64,000 bases of DNA, from NCBI RefSeq assembly GCF_021696945.1, contig NZ_JACYHE010000007.1, positions 80,404 to 144,403 on the forward strand. Reading direction: 5' to 3'. The notes under the pieces are model-generated. The model ran no database searches and was not told the origin of the DNA. It was given only the letters and a program-made list of their open reading frames with translations. Both the position numbers and the translations under genes were made by a program. The DNA is from Streptomyces sp. JJ36. GTDB taxonomy: Bacteria; Actinomycetota; Actinomycetes; Streptomycetales; Streptomycetaceae. The stretch's first letter is position 1. Every line of letters starts with the position of its first letter. Of the stretch, positions 51,502-59,531 are shown in pieces.

Positions 51502-52257
51502 TCAGCCCGCGACGGGCAGCACGTCGTGAGCGCCGAAGGTGAGCCGGCAGGTGTCGGCGCGGTAGGTCGAGACGGCGACCGCGGCGGTGCGCCCGCCCGA
51601 GAAGTAGCGGGTGGTGACCACCAGCACCGGCGCCCCGGGCAGCCGGTCCAGCAGGCGGGCGTCCTCGGCGCGGGCCGAGCCCAGCTCGACCGCGCGGTCC
51701 TGGCCTTCCAGGTCGAGCCGGTGCAGCTCCCGCAGCACGCGGGCAGCCGCTGCCCCGTCCGGCAGGGCGGGCGCCTCCTGCGGGGCGTCCGCCGGCACGC
51801 CGGGGACGGAGCCGGCCGGCACGTACAGCACCTCGGTGGCGACGGGCTGGCCCTGGGTGTACCGGGTGCGGCGCACCGCGTGGACGGTGGCCCCGTCGGC
51901 GGCCGCGAGCAGGCCGGCGACGGCGGCGGGCGGCGCGAGCCGCTCGTACCCCTCGGTCTGCCAGGCGTCGCCGGGGCCGCCGGGCCAGCTCTGCGGGGCC
52001 GGGACGATGTCGAGCCCCACCCGCGGCGGGGCGACCGTGGTGCCGACTCCGCGCCGGCGCTGCAGCCGGCCCTCCAGCTCCAGCTGCTCCAGCGCCTGAC
52101 GCAGGGTCGCCCGGGCCACGCCGAAGCGCGCGGCCAGTTCCCGTTCGTTCGGCAGGATCTCGCCCACCGCGAACTCCGAGTCGAGTGCCTCGGACAGCAC
52201 GGTCTTCAGGTGCCAGTACTTCGGCTCCGGAACCGTCTCGAGCTGCGTGGTCCCCAC
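51502..52257 (-). CDS. GntR/HutC family regulator
   Basis: A 251-residue regulator with an N-terminal GntR winged helix (ILPNERELAARFGVARATLR, QALEQLELEGRLQRRRGVGT) and a C-terminal UTRA ligand-binding domain (VHAVRRTRYTQGQPVATEVL, RYFSGGRTAAVAVSTYRAD). HutC-type regulators often bind amino sugars or phosphosugars; DasR is a relative, but this sequence is clearly different. I chose the GTG at 52257 with GGAGG five bases upstream; an ATG at 52278 has poor spacing. A TTGGTC-AA-GACCAA box lies about 150 bases upstream. Confidence 0.9.
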   Translation of the reverse strand: MGTTQLETVPEPKYWHLKTVLSEALDSEFAVGEILPNERELAARFGVARATLRQALEQLELEGRLQRRRGVGTTVAPPRVGLDIVPAPQSWPGGPGDAWQTEGYERLAPPAAVAGLLAAADGATVHAVRRTRYTQGQPVATEVLYVPAGSVPGVPADAPQEAPALPDGAAAARVLRELHRLDLEGQDRAVELGSARAEDARLLDRLPGAPVLVVTTRYFSGGRTAAVAVSTYRADTCRLTFGAHDVLPVAG

Positions 52258-52405
52258 CCTTGCCTCCGCGATCGCCATTCCAGGCGGGCTGCCGGCGGCC
52301 GCCGGGAGCGAGCCGCGACGCCTGGCACCTGAGCCTGGATCACTTATGCCTGGTTCTTTATTAAAGGTTGTTGCGTATGGGCCGACCATAGGACCACTCC
52401 CCCGC

Positions 52406-52419
52406 TTGGTCAAGACCAA
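52406..52419. promoter_or_regulatory. GntR/DasR-like box TTGGTCAAGACCAA
   Basis: The six-base arms TTGGTC and GACCAA are perfectly complementary around AA. The sequence resembles the HutC/DasR operator family (TGGTCTAGACCA). It lies between the GntR gene and the divergent SDR gene, so it can control either. Confidence 0.65.
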
Positions 52420-52447
52420 TCGGGGCTTGTGGCGACGCACCCGCGGT

Positions 52448-52465
52448 GCGATGATCGATCATCGC
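52448..52465. promoter_or_regulatory. Perfect palindrome GCGATGATCGATCATCGC
   Basis: An 18-base perfect palindrome lies 28 bases before the SDR start codon. Such a long perfect palindrome is unlikely by chance and marks a probable operator, distinct from the GntR-type box 30 bases upstream. Confidence 0.7.
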
Positions 52466-52493
52466 TCGCAAGGGGCCACATCCGGGAGGTGCC

Positions 52494-53255
52494 ATGGCGG
52501 AGCCCGACGGGCCGCGGGTCACGGTCGTCACCGGCGGCAGCCGCGGCATCGGCGCGGCCACCGCGCTGCGGCTCGCCCGGGACGGACACCGCCTCGGCAT
52601 CGGGTACGAACGGTCCCGGGAGGCCGCCGAGGCCACCGTGCGCGCGGTGCGCGAAGCGGGCGGCGAAGCGGTCGCCGTGCAGGTGGACATCAGCCGGGAG
52701 GAACAGGTCGACGCCCTCTTCGACCAGGTGCGGGACCGCCTCGGCCCGGTCACCGGACTGGTGGCGAACGCGGGCGTCTCCGGACCGCTCGGCCGGTTCA
52801 CCGAGACGCCGTCGGAGGTGCTGCGGCGGGTGGTCGAGGTGAACGTGACGGGCACCCTGCTCTGCGTGCGCCGGGCGGCCCGGGAGATGTCGGAGCGGCA
52901 CGGCGGGCGCGGCGGGGCGGTGGTGACCCTGTCGTCGGTCGCGGCCACCCTCGGCAGCCCCGGCGAGTACGTGCACTACGCGGCGAGCAAGGCGGCACTG
53001 GACACGATGACGGTCGGGCTGGCCAAGGAGCTGGGGCCGGAGGGGGTCCGGGTGAACGCGGTGCAGCCCGGGTCGGTGCTGACCGGCATGCACGCCGCCA
53101 TGGGAGACCCGGACCGGCCGTGGAAGAAGGCGGAGATCACACCGCTGCGCCGGCCGGGGGAGCCCGGGGAGATCGCCCACGCCGTCGCCTGGCTGCTGTC
53201 GCCGGAGGCGTCCTTCACCACCGGGGCGGTGCTGCGGGTCTCGGGCGGGCTCTGA
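52494..53255 (+). CDS. SDR family oxidoreductase
   Basis: A 253-residue classical short-chain dehydrogenase/reductase. The cofactor motif is TVVTGGSRGIGAATALRLA (TGxxxGIG), NAGVS follows, and the catalytic Tyr-Lys lie in YVHYAASKAALDTM with Ser in VTLSSVAATLG. The C-terminal AVAWLLSPEASFTTGAVLRV resembles FabG-like enzymes. The substrate is unknown. GGGAGG precedes the ATG by four bases. Two operator-like sites lie upstream. Confidence 0.92.
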   Translation: MAEPDGPRVTVVTGGSRGIGAATALRLARDGHRLGIGYERSREAAEATVRAVREAGGEAVAVQVDISREEQVDALFDQVRDRLGPVTGLVANAGVSGPLGRFTETPSEVLRRVVEVNVTGTLLCVRRAAREMSERHGGRGGAVVTLSSVAATLGSPGEYVHYAASKAALDTMTVGLAKELGPEGVRVNAVQPGSVLTGMHAAMGDPDRPWKKAEITPLRRPGEPGEIAHAVAWLLSPEASFTTGAVLRVSGGL

Positions 53256-53280
53256 CCACGCCTCACCCCGGCGGTACCGG

Positions 53281-54186
53281 CTAACGCCAAGGCGGCCGGC
53301 CGGAGAGGAGGTGCTCCAGCTTCTCCGGGTTGGACACCAGATAGAGCGACTGGATGCGCCCGCCGGCCACATCGGCCAGCACGGCGGTGTACGGCCGGCC
53401 TCCGCTGGTGAACAGCACTCCGCCGGCGCCGTTGAGCTCCAGGAAGCGGTAGCCCGGCTCGGGGATCGGAGTGGTGCCGACGGCGGCCAGGAAACGGCCC
53501 ACCTTCTGCGCGGAGAAGAGCACGCGCAGCGGCGCCTTCCGCTTGCCGCCGCCGTCGCCCACCAGCCGGGCGTCGGGGGCGAGCACCGCCAGCAGCCCGT
53601 CCAGGTCCCCCGCTGTGGCGGCGGTCAGGAAGCGCTCGGTCAGTTCGCGCTGCTGGGCCGGGTCGACTTCGAAGCGGGGCCGGCGCTCGGCCACATGCCG
53701 CCGGGCGCGCCCGCCGAGCTGGCGCACCGCCGCCTCACCGCGGTCCAGGGCGGCGGCGATCTCGGCGTACGGGAAGCCGAAGGCCTCGCGCAGCACGAAG
53801 ACCGCGCGCTCCAGCGGGGAGAGGGACTCCAGCACGACCAGGACGGCGAGCGAGACGGACTCGGCGAGCACGGCGCGCTCCTCGCCGTCCGGCACCGCGG
53901 TCTGCAGGTCGGTGCGGACCGGCTCCGGGAGCCAGGGGCCCACGTACGTCTCCCGGCGGGTCTGCACCTGACGCAACCGGTCGATCGCGAGCCGGGTGGT
54001 GGTGCGCACCAGATAGGCGCGCGGCTCCCGCACCGCCGCGTGATCGGCGGCGGACCAGCGCAGCCAGGCCTCCTGCACGACGTCCTCCGCGTCCGCGACG
54101 CGGCCCAGCATGCGGTAGGCGACGCCCTGGAGCAAAGGGCGGTGCTCCTCGAAGGTCTCCGTCGCGGTGCTCTCCCGTGCTGCCAC
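53281..54186 (-). CDS. ECF41-type RNA polymerase sigma factor (SigJ-like)
   Basis: A 301-residue extracytoplasmic-function sigma factor. Region 2 is HRPLLQGVAYRMLGRVADAE then DVVQEAWLRWS. Region 4 is LSPLERAVFVLREAFGFPYA. It carries the ECF41 hallmarks: WLPEP in the linker, DGGGK in the fused SnoaL-like C-terminal domain, and NPEKL near the end. In this group the extension replaces a separate anti-sigma factor. I chose the GTG at 54186; an ATG at 54231 is in frame but lacks a ribosome site. The divergent alpha/beta hydrolase is a possible target. Confidence 0.92.
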   Translation of the reverse strand: MAARESTATETFEEHRPLLQGVAYRMLGRVADAEDVVQEAWLRWSAADHAAVREPRAYLVRTTTRLAIDRLRQVQTRRETYVGPWLPEPVRTDLQTAVPDGEERAVLAESVSLAVLVVLESLSPLERAVFVLREAFGFPYAEIAAALDRGEAAVRQLGGRARRHVAERRPRFEVDPAQQRELTERFLTAATAGDLDGLLAVLAPDARLVGDGGGKRKAPLRVLFSAQKVGRFLAAVGTTPIPEPGYRFLELNGAGGVLFTSGGRPYTAVLADVAGGRIQSLYLVSNPEKLEHLLSGRPPWR

Positions 54187-54347
54187 CCGGCCATCATCCC
54201 ACCGCACACCGGGCGCCCCGCCCCCGGGCATACGGACCGGTCGGTAACCGTCTTCCGTACCGGGCGGCGTGCTGACATGGTGTCCACCGACCGCCGCGCC
54301 CCGGGTGCGGCGCTCCCCGAGCCGTCCGTACCCCAGAGGAGTCCGCC

Positions 54348-55217
54348 GTGACCGTCGCTTCTCCCCATGCCCCCGTCCCCGTGTCCGCCTCCCGGGTCCG
54401 TGTCGAACCGGAGGGCGGGGGCGTCGTCGAGGTCGCCTACGAGCGGCGGGGCAGCGGGGAGCCGGTGGTGCTGCTGCACGGCATCGGCCACCACTGGCAG
54501 GCCTGGGAGCCGGTGCTGAGCGTGCTGTCCGCCTCGCACGAGGTGGTGGCCCTGGATCTGCCCGGGTTCGGCGCCTCCGGGGCCCTCCCCGACGGGCACC
54601 CGCACGACCTGGACGCCGTGGTGCCGTTGCTGGGCCGGGTGCTGACGGCGCTGGGACTGGAGCGCCCGCATCTGGTCGGCAACTCGCTGGGCGGGCTGCT
54701 CGCCCTGGAGCTCGGGCTCCACGGACGCGCCCGCTCGGTGACCGCCCTCTCCCCCGCCGGCTTCTGGACCGAGCCCGAACGGCGTTACGCCTACGGGGTG
54801 CTGGCCGGCATGCGCCTGGGCGCCCGCACCCTGCCGGAGAACCTGGTGGCGCGGCTGGCCCGGAGCGCCGCGGGCCGTGCCGCGCTGACCGGCTCCATCT
54901 ACGCCCGCCCGGGGCGGCGTTCGCCGGAGGCGGTGGTGGCCGAGACCCGCGCGCTGCGGGAGGCCACCGGCTTTGCACCGGTGCTGGAGGCCGGACGGCG
55001 GCCCCGCGCCCGCTTCACCCGCGACCTGCCGGGCCTGCCGGTGACCGTCGCCTGGGGCGACCGGGACCGGCTGCTGCTGCCCCGGCAGGGCGTACGGGCG
55101 AAGCGGGCGATCCCCGGGGCGCGGCTGGTGCGGCTGCGGGGGTGCGGCCACGTGCCGATGAACGACGACCCGGCGGTGGTCGCCCGCGTGGTGCTGGACA
55201 CGGTGCGCCGCGCCTGA
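54348..55217 (+). CDS. Alpha/beta hydrolase
   Basis: A 289-residue alpha/beta-fold hydrolase. The oxyanion segment is VVLLHGIGHHWQAWEPVL, the nucleophile elbow is LVGNSLGGLLALELG (G-N-S-L-G), and the catalytic His lies in GCGHVPMNDDPAVVA. The acid is probably Asp in VAWGDRDRLL. The substrate is unknown. The GTG at 54348 has GAGGAG upstream. It is divergent from the ECF41 sigma factor; ECF41 genes are often linked to oxidoreductases or hydrolases that they regulate. Confidence 0.9.
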   Translation: MTVASPHAPVPVSASRVRVEPEGGGVVEVAYERRGSGEPVVLLHGIGHHWQAWEPVLSVLSASHEVVALDLPGFGASGALPDGHPHDLDAVVPLLGRVLTALGLERPHLVGNSLGGLLALELGLHGRARSVTALSPAGFWTEPERRYAYGVLAGMRLGARTLPENLVARLARSAAGRAALTGSIYARPGRRSPEAVVAETRALREATGFAPVLEAGRRPRARFTRDLPGLPVTVAWGDRDRLLLPRQGVRAKRAIPGARLVRLRGCGHVPMNDDPAVVARVVLDTVRRA

Positions 55218-55226
55218 GCGGCCGGG

Positions 55227-55250
55227 GCCGCCCCGGACGGCCGGGGCGGC
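55227..55250. terminator. Bidirectional terminator
   Basis: GCCGCCCCGG and CCGGGGCGGC form a ten-base-pair stem with an ACGG loop, between the convergent hydrolase and helical-repeat genes. Confidence 0.65.
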
Positions 55251-55254
55251 TGCC

Positions 55255-57156
55255 TCAGCGGGCCGGCTGTGAGCGGGCGCGGGCCAGGATCCCGGCGGCC
55301 TCCTCCCGCCGTTCGGCAGCGACGTCCGGCCGGGCCCCGGGGGCCGGCGGGACGTGGTCCGGCGACGGCCCGTGCGGGGCGCCGGCGCCGTCGGCCGGGT
55401 AGCTGTCCAGGACCGTGCGGGCGCGGGCCGCGGCGGCGTCCGGGAGGCCCAGCGACAGTTCCAGCCAGGCCGCCGTGAGCAGTGCGGCCGTCCGTTCGTG
55501 CAGGCCCGCCGTGCCGCACTGGGCGAACGCGGCCACCGCGTGGTCGGTGACCACCACCGCCTCCTGGTACGCGGCGCGGCTGACCGCCTGCCGCTCCGGG
55601 CCGGGCGCCGCGTCCGGCGGCGTGCCGGCCGTGCGCAGCAGCAGCTCCGCGGTCTGCCGGTAGGTCAGGCCCAGCTCCAGAAGCAGCTCGACCCGTGCCT
55701 CCTCGTCCGCGGCGGCGCGCAGTCCCGGCTCGATCTCACCGAGCGCCCGGGCCATCAGGTCCACGGCCCGCGACGGGTCGCCGGCCTCCATCGCCAGCCA
55801 CGCGCGGGAGCGCAGCGCGCCCGCCAGCGCCCGGTGCCGGCCCAGCGACCGCCACAGCCCGGCCGCCTGTTCGTACGCGGCGTCGGCCTCCGCGGGGCGC
55901 CCGGCGTCCGCCAGGCTGTCCGCGGCGAGGTGCCGGAACTGCGCGTGGTCCCCCTGGTCGGGCCAACCCGCGGCCTCCTCGGCCGCCTGCAGCAGCTCCG
56001 CGGCGGCCGCCACGTGGTCCCCGGCCCGGGAGAGCGCCTCGGCCAGCCACGCACGGGCGCGCACCACCTCCCCGGCGTCGTGCCCGGCGAGCAGCGCGGG
56101 CAGCGCGTCCCGCAGCACGTCGCGGGCCTCCGCGTCGCGTCCCAGGTCCAGCAGGCACCCGCCCAGCCGCAGCCGGGCGTAGGCACCCAGTCCGGGCGCG
56201 TCCCCCGCGGCCGCGGCGAGCCGGGCGGCCTCCCGGTACGCCTCCGCGGTGTCCCCGGCGCGCTGCTGCGCGGCGAGGGCGTCGGCGAGGACCAGGTGGA
56301 GCCGCGCGGCCACGGTGCCGTCCAGCGCGCCCCGCCGGTGCGGGTCGGCGAGTGCGTGGCGCAGCAGCCGCTCGGCGTGGTCCGGGGCGCCTTCGGCGAT
56401 CCGCAGGCGGGCCAGGGTGAGTTCGGCCTCGGTGGCCTGCCAGGGGCGCCCGGCCTCGTGGCTCAGCCGGGCGGATTCCGCGAGCAGCCCGGCGGCCGTG
56501 GCGGTGTCGCCGCGCTGCCGGGCGAGCCGCCCGCGGGACTCGGTGGCCTCGGCGATGCGGGCGAGGACGGCGGGCTCCTGGCGGTGGGGGGCGGCGAAGG
56601 CGACGAGCTCGGCCAGTTCGGCGTCCAGGCCCGCGGCGGCGCGGTCCGGATCCGGCGCCTCGGGGAGCAGCGCGGCGCGGATGCGGGCGCGGGTGAGCAG
56701 TACGGCCGTGGCGTGCCGGGTCGCCGCCCGGCCGCGGCCGTGCAGCGCGAGCGCCTCCGAGCAGAGCGGCGCGATGCCCTCCAGGGCGGCGCGGGCGTCT
56801 CCTGCGAAGGCGGTGGCGAGCAGGGCGCGGGCGCGGCAGGCCACGGCGTCCCCGTCGCGGCCCGCGGCGGCGTAGAGCGCCGCGGCCTCCCGGAACGGGC
56901 CGGTCGCGGCCGCCGGGTCGGTGCGGGCCAGGGCCATGGCGCGGTGGTCGAGCAGTTCGGCGCGCTCGTCCCCGGGCAGCGGGACGCCGCCGCGGCGCAC
57001 CGCCTCGTCCAGCCGCTGCCAGGCGGCCCGGGCGGCGGGGTGGCCCGCCTCGCTCAGCCGGCGTGCCTCGGTCAGCAGGGCCCGGTGGTCCGCCCGCGGC
57101 GCGGCGGGCGGCTCCCCGGTCGGTCTGTCGGTCGGCGGCGTCTGTTCGGCAGTCAT
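55255..57156 (-). CDS. Large helical-repeat (TPR-like) protein
   Basis: A 633-residue Ala-rich protein made of repeated helix pairs, such as EAARLAAAAGDAPGLGAYAR, ESARLSHEAGRPWQATEAEL and AADSLADAGRPAEADAAYEQ. The spacing of A, G and Y/W residues matches tetratricopeptide repeats. There is no other domain, signal peptide or membrane segment, so it is probably a cytosolic scaffold. On the minus strand TAGGAT (57164-57169 in plus coordinates) ends seven bases before the ATG at 57156, so the transcript is likely leaderless. The in-frame upstream extension to 57510 is rejected. Confidence 0.85.
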   Translation of the reverse strand: MTAEQTPPTDRPTGEPPAAPRADHRALLTEARRLSEAGHPAARAAWQRLDEAVRRGGVPLPGDERAELLDHRAMALARTDPAAATGPFREAAALYAAAGRDGDAVACRARALLATAFAGDARAALEGIAPLCSEALALHGRGRAATRHATAVLLTRARIRAALLPEAPDPDRAAAGLDAELAELVAFAAPHRQEPAVLARIAEATESRGRLARQRGDTATAAGLLAESARLSHEAGRPWQATEAELTLARLRIAEGAPDHAERLLRHALADPHRRGALDGTVAARLHLVLADALAAQQRAGDTAEAYREAARLAAAAGDAPGLGAYARLRLGGCLLDLGRDAEARDVLRDALPALLAGHDAGEVVRARAWLAEALSRAGDHVAAAAELLQAAEEAAGWPDQGDHAQFRHLAADSLADAGRPAEADAAYEQAAGLWRSLGRHRALAGALRSRAWLAMEAGDPSRAVDLMARALGEIEPGLRAAADEEARVELLLELGLTYRQTAELLLRTAGTPPDAAPGPERQAVSRAAYQEAVVVTDHAVAAFAQCGTAGLHERTAALLTAAWLELSLGLPDAAAARARTVLDSYPADGAGAPHGPSPDHVPPAPGARPDVAAERREEAAGILARARSQPAR

Positions 57157-57372
57157 CGCCGGAATCCTAGGCGGCGTCAGGAACGCGGCACCATACGGTT
57201 TGTCCGGAATCCGGGGTTCCGCACAGGCGGTGTGCGCGGGCTGCGTGCGCGCACGGTGCGCGCTCCGCGGCGTGGCGCGGGTCGTGCCCACGCACCGGCG
57301 GCCCCGTGGGGGCACGGCTCCGCCGCGCGGTGCTCCCTCCGGGCCCGGCGCAGCACGCGGTGACGTGGGGGT

Positions 57373-57398
57373 CGGCGGGCCGGTCTCCCGGCCCGCCG
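57373..57398. other. Perfect hairpin in a divergent intergenic region
   Basis: CGGCGGGCCGG and CCGGCCCGCCG form an 11-base-pair stem with a TCTC tetraloop. It lies in the 331-base gap between two genes transcribed away from each other, where no terminator is expected. Apart from this and the two likely -10 elements, I see nothing else in 57157-57487. Confidence 0.6.
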
Positions 57399-57487
57399 GG
57401 AGGCACCGGGGCGGTCCGGTGTGGCGCGAGTGCGCCGGTGGCCGAAAGCTCCGGCATGCCCATGCGCCATACGGGATACTCACCCCT

Positions 57488-58015
57488 GTGACCGAGACAC
57501 CGCAGTACACCTATGCCGCGGTGGGCGCCACCGCCGCGGGCCGGTGGCCTGCCGGGTTCGCGCGGCTCCGGTTCCGCACCCGGGTGGGGACGGGCGCCGC
57601 CGCCTTCCGTACGGCCGCGCGGGCCGTTCTGGAGTGGCGGATGCACCGCACGATGGGGGTCCGCATGGACACCTCGGCCGGCCGTGCCGCGCCGGGGGTA
57701 CGGGTGCGCGTGGGGCTGGGCCCCGGGCGGGCACGGGTGACCGCGCCGTGCCGGGTGGTCTGGGCCGAGGAAGGGGACGACCGCGCGGGCTGGGCGTACG
57801 GCACGCTGCCCGGCCACCCGGTGCGTGGCGAGGAGTCGTTCGTGGTGGAACGGGGGCCGGACGGCGTGGTGTGGCTGACGGTGACGGCCTTCAGCAGACC
57901 GGCGGTCTGGTGGACCCGCGCGGCGGGACCGCTGCTGCCGCTGGCGCAGCGGGCGTACGCGCACCGCTGCGGCACCGCGCTCCGGCGGATCGTGCGCACC
58001 ACCGCGGAGCGGTAG
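57488..58015 (+). CDS. DUF1990 family protein
   Basis: A 175-residue soluble protein starting VTETPQYTYAAVGATAAGRW. It has the DUF1990 features: a basic N-terminus with FARLRFRTRVG, WRMHRTMGVRM, and the ending VVWLTVTAFSRPAVWWTRAA then LAQRAYAHRCGTAL. Function is unknown. The GTG at 57488 follows GATACT (57475-57480) by seven bases with no ribosome site, so it is probably leaderless. Confidence 0.9.
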   Translation: MTETPQYTYAAVGATAAGRWPAGFARLRFRTRVGTGAAAFRTAARAVLEWRMHRTMGVRMDTSAGRAAPGVRVRVGLGPGRARVTAPCRVVWAEEGDDRAGWAYGTLPGHPVRGEESFVVERGPDGVVWLTVTAFSRPAVWWTRAAGPLLPLAQRAYAHRCGTALRRIVRTTAER

Positions 58016-58139
58016 ACGACGCGAAGCGGCAGAAGGAACGCGAAGCGGCACACAACCACACCAACACCCGGGAAGCCCCGTTACCCGCTGGACACGGCGC
58101 GTTGGCGACGGGGCAACACCGGGACGGGAGAGTAGGGGC

Positions 58140-59531
58140 ATGGCTGACATCTCCGCACAGAAGAAGACCCGCACCCACCACTGGCGCCGCGAACTGGTGG
58201 AGCTGGCGGCGCTGTTCCTGGCGGTCGCTGTCGCCGACACCGCGGCCAAGAGCGTCCTCAACGTCCCGGACGGACCGGTGCTGCTGGTGGTCTCCGCCGT
58301 GGCGCTGCTGGCGACGGCCGCGTTCCACGTGTGGTGGGCGCGCAGGCACCCGCACCCGCCACCGGGCGATCCGGGCGGGCCGGTGCCCGTCGTGCCGCGC
58401 GACGCCTGCGTGCTGTGGCGGCTGCGCACCACGGTGCGGGAGGAACCGGGCTCCCTGGCCGCGCTCTGCACGGCGCTGGCCGGACGGGGTGTCGACATCC
58501 GGGCGCTCCAGACGCTGCCCATCGCCCCCGGGCCCGACGACGCCGCCGCCCCGGTGGAGTCCACCGTGGACGAACTGCTGCTGCGCGCCCCCGAAGAGCT
58601 GACCGCGGACGAGCTGACCGCGCTGGTGGCCGGGGCAGGCGGCCGCTCGGTGTGGCTGGAACGCGCCGACGCGCACGACCTGGTCGACCCGCCGACCCGG
58701 GCGCTCTCCCTGGCCACCCGCACCGCTCTGGACTCGGCGGAGCTTCCGCTGGCGCTGCGGCAGCTCCTCGGGCGCTGCACCATCCGCACCCTGCCGGCCG
58801 CCCGCCGCGGGCAGCCGGACGGAGCCGGGCGGGCCGCGCCGGAGGGCACCTTCGGCCCGCACCAGCTCCGGCTGCCCGACCCGTCCGGCGGCACGCTGAT
58901 CGTGGAGCGCGGCCGCCCGGAGTTCACCCCGGCGGAGTTCGCCCGGGCCCGCGCGCTGGTCGAACTGGACGCGCGGCTGGGGCAGCGGGTGCCGCGCAGC
59001 CGGGACGCGCTGACCCTGCCCGAGGGTCACGACCTGACCGTGCGCCGGGCGGACGACCGGGACCGGGAGGCGGCGCTGGAGATGCACGGCCGCTGCTCGC
59101 GGGAGACCCTGGGGCGCCGGTACCACGGGCCGGTCGCGGACGCGGACCGCTATCTCGGCCATCTGCTGTCGCCGCGCTTCGGCCGCACGCTGGCGGTGGA
59201 GACGGCGTCCCGGCGGCTGGTGGCGCTGGGGCACCTGCTCTGGGACGGCGACGAGACGGAGGTGGCCCTCCTCGTCGAGGACGCCTGGCAACGGCGCGGC
59301 ATCGGCCGGGAGCTGCTGCACCGCCTCGTCGGCATGGCCGCCGACGCGGGCTGCACGGACGTCTACGCGGTGACCCAGTCGTCCAACACCAGCATGGTGG
59401 CCACCATGCGCAGCCTCGGCATGCCGCTCGACTACCAGGTCGAGGAGGGCACCGTGGTGATCACAGCGCGGCTGGCTCCGGAATCCGTTCCCGCCGCTCC
59501 GCCCCGGGACGCGGCGGACGCCGGCCGCTGA
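58140..59531 (+). CDS. Membrane-anchored ACT-GNAT acetyltransferase
   Basis: A 463-residue fusion. The N-terminus has two hydrophobic segments (LVELAALFLAVAVADTAAKS and VLLVVSAVALLATAAFHVWW). Next comes an ACT domain (LWRLRTTVREEPGSLAALCT near residue 97), a middle region, and a C-terminal GNAT domain with the acetyl-CoA motif VEDAWQRRGIGRELLHRLVG (Q/RxxGxG). ACT-GNAT proteins in actinobacteria are known as amino-acid-regulated lysine acetyltransferases of acetyl-CoA synthetases. The membrane anchor is unusual for that group. The 3' end overlaps the convergent PLP-enzyme gene by 71 bases. Confidence 0.85.
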   Translation: MADISAQKKTRTHHWRRELVELAALFLAVAVADTAAKSVLNVPDGPVLLVVSAVALLATAAFHVWWARRHPHPPPGDPGGPVPVVPRDACVLWRLRTTVREEPGSLAALCTALAGRGVDIRALQTLPIAPGPDDAAAPVESTVDELLLRAPEELTADELTALVAGAGGRSVWLERADAHDLVDPPTRALSLATRTALDSAELPLALRQLLGRCTIRTLPAARRGQPDGAGRAAPEGTFGPHQLRLPDPSGGTLIVERGRPEFTPAEFARARALVELDARLGQRVPRSRDALTLPEGHDLTVRRADDRDREAALEMHGRCSRETLGRRYHGPVADADRYLGHLLSPRFGRTLAVETASRRLVALGHLLWDGDETEVALLVEDAWQRRGIGRELLHRLVGMAADAGCTDVYAVTQSSNTSMVATMRSLGMPLDYQVEEGTVVITARLAPESVPAAPPRDAADAGR

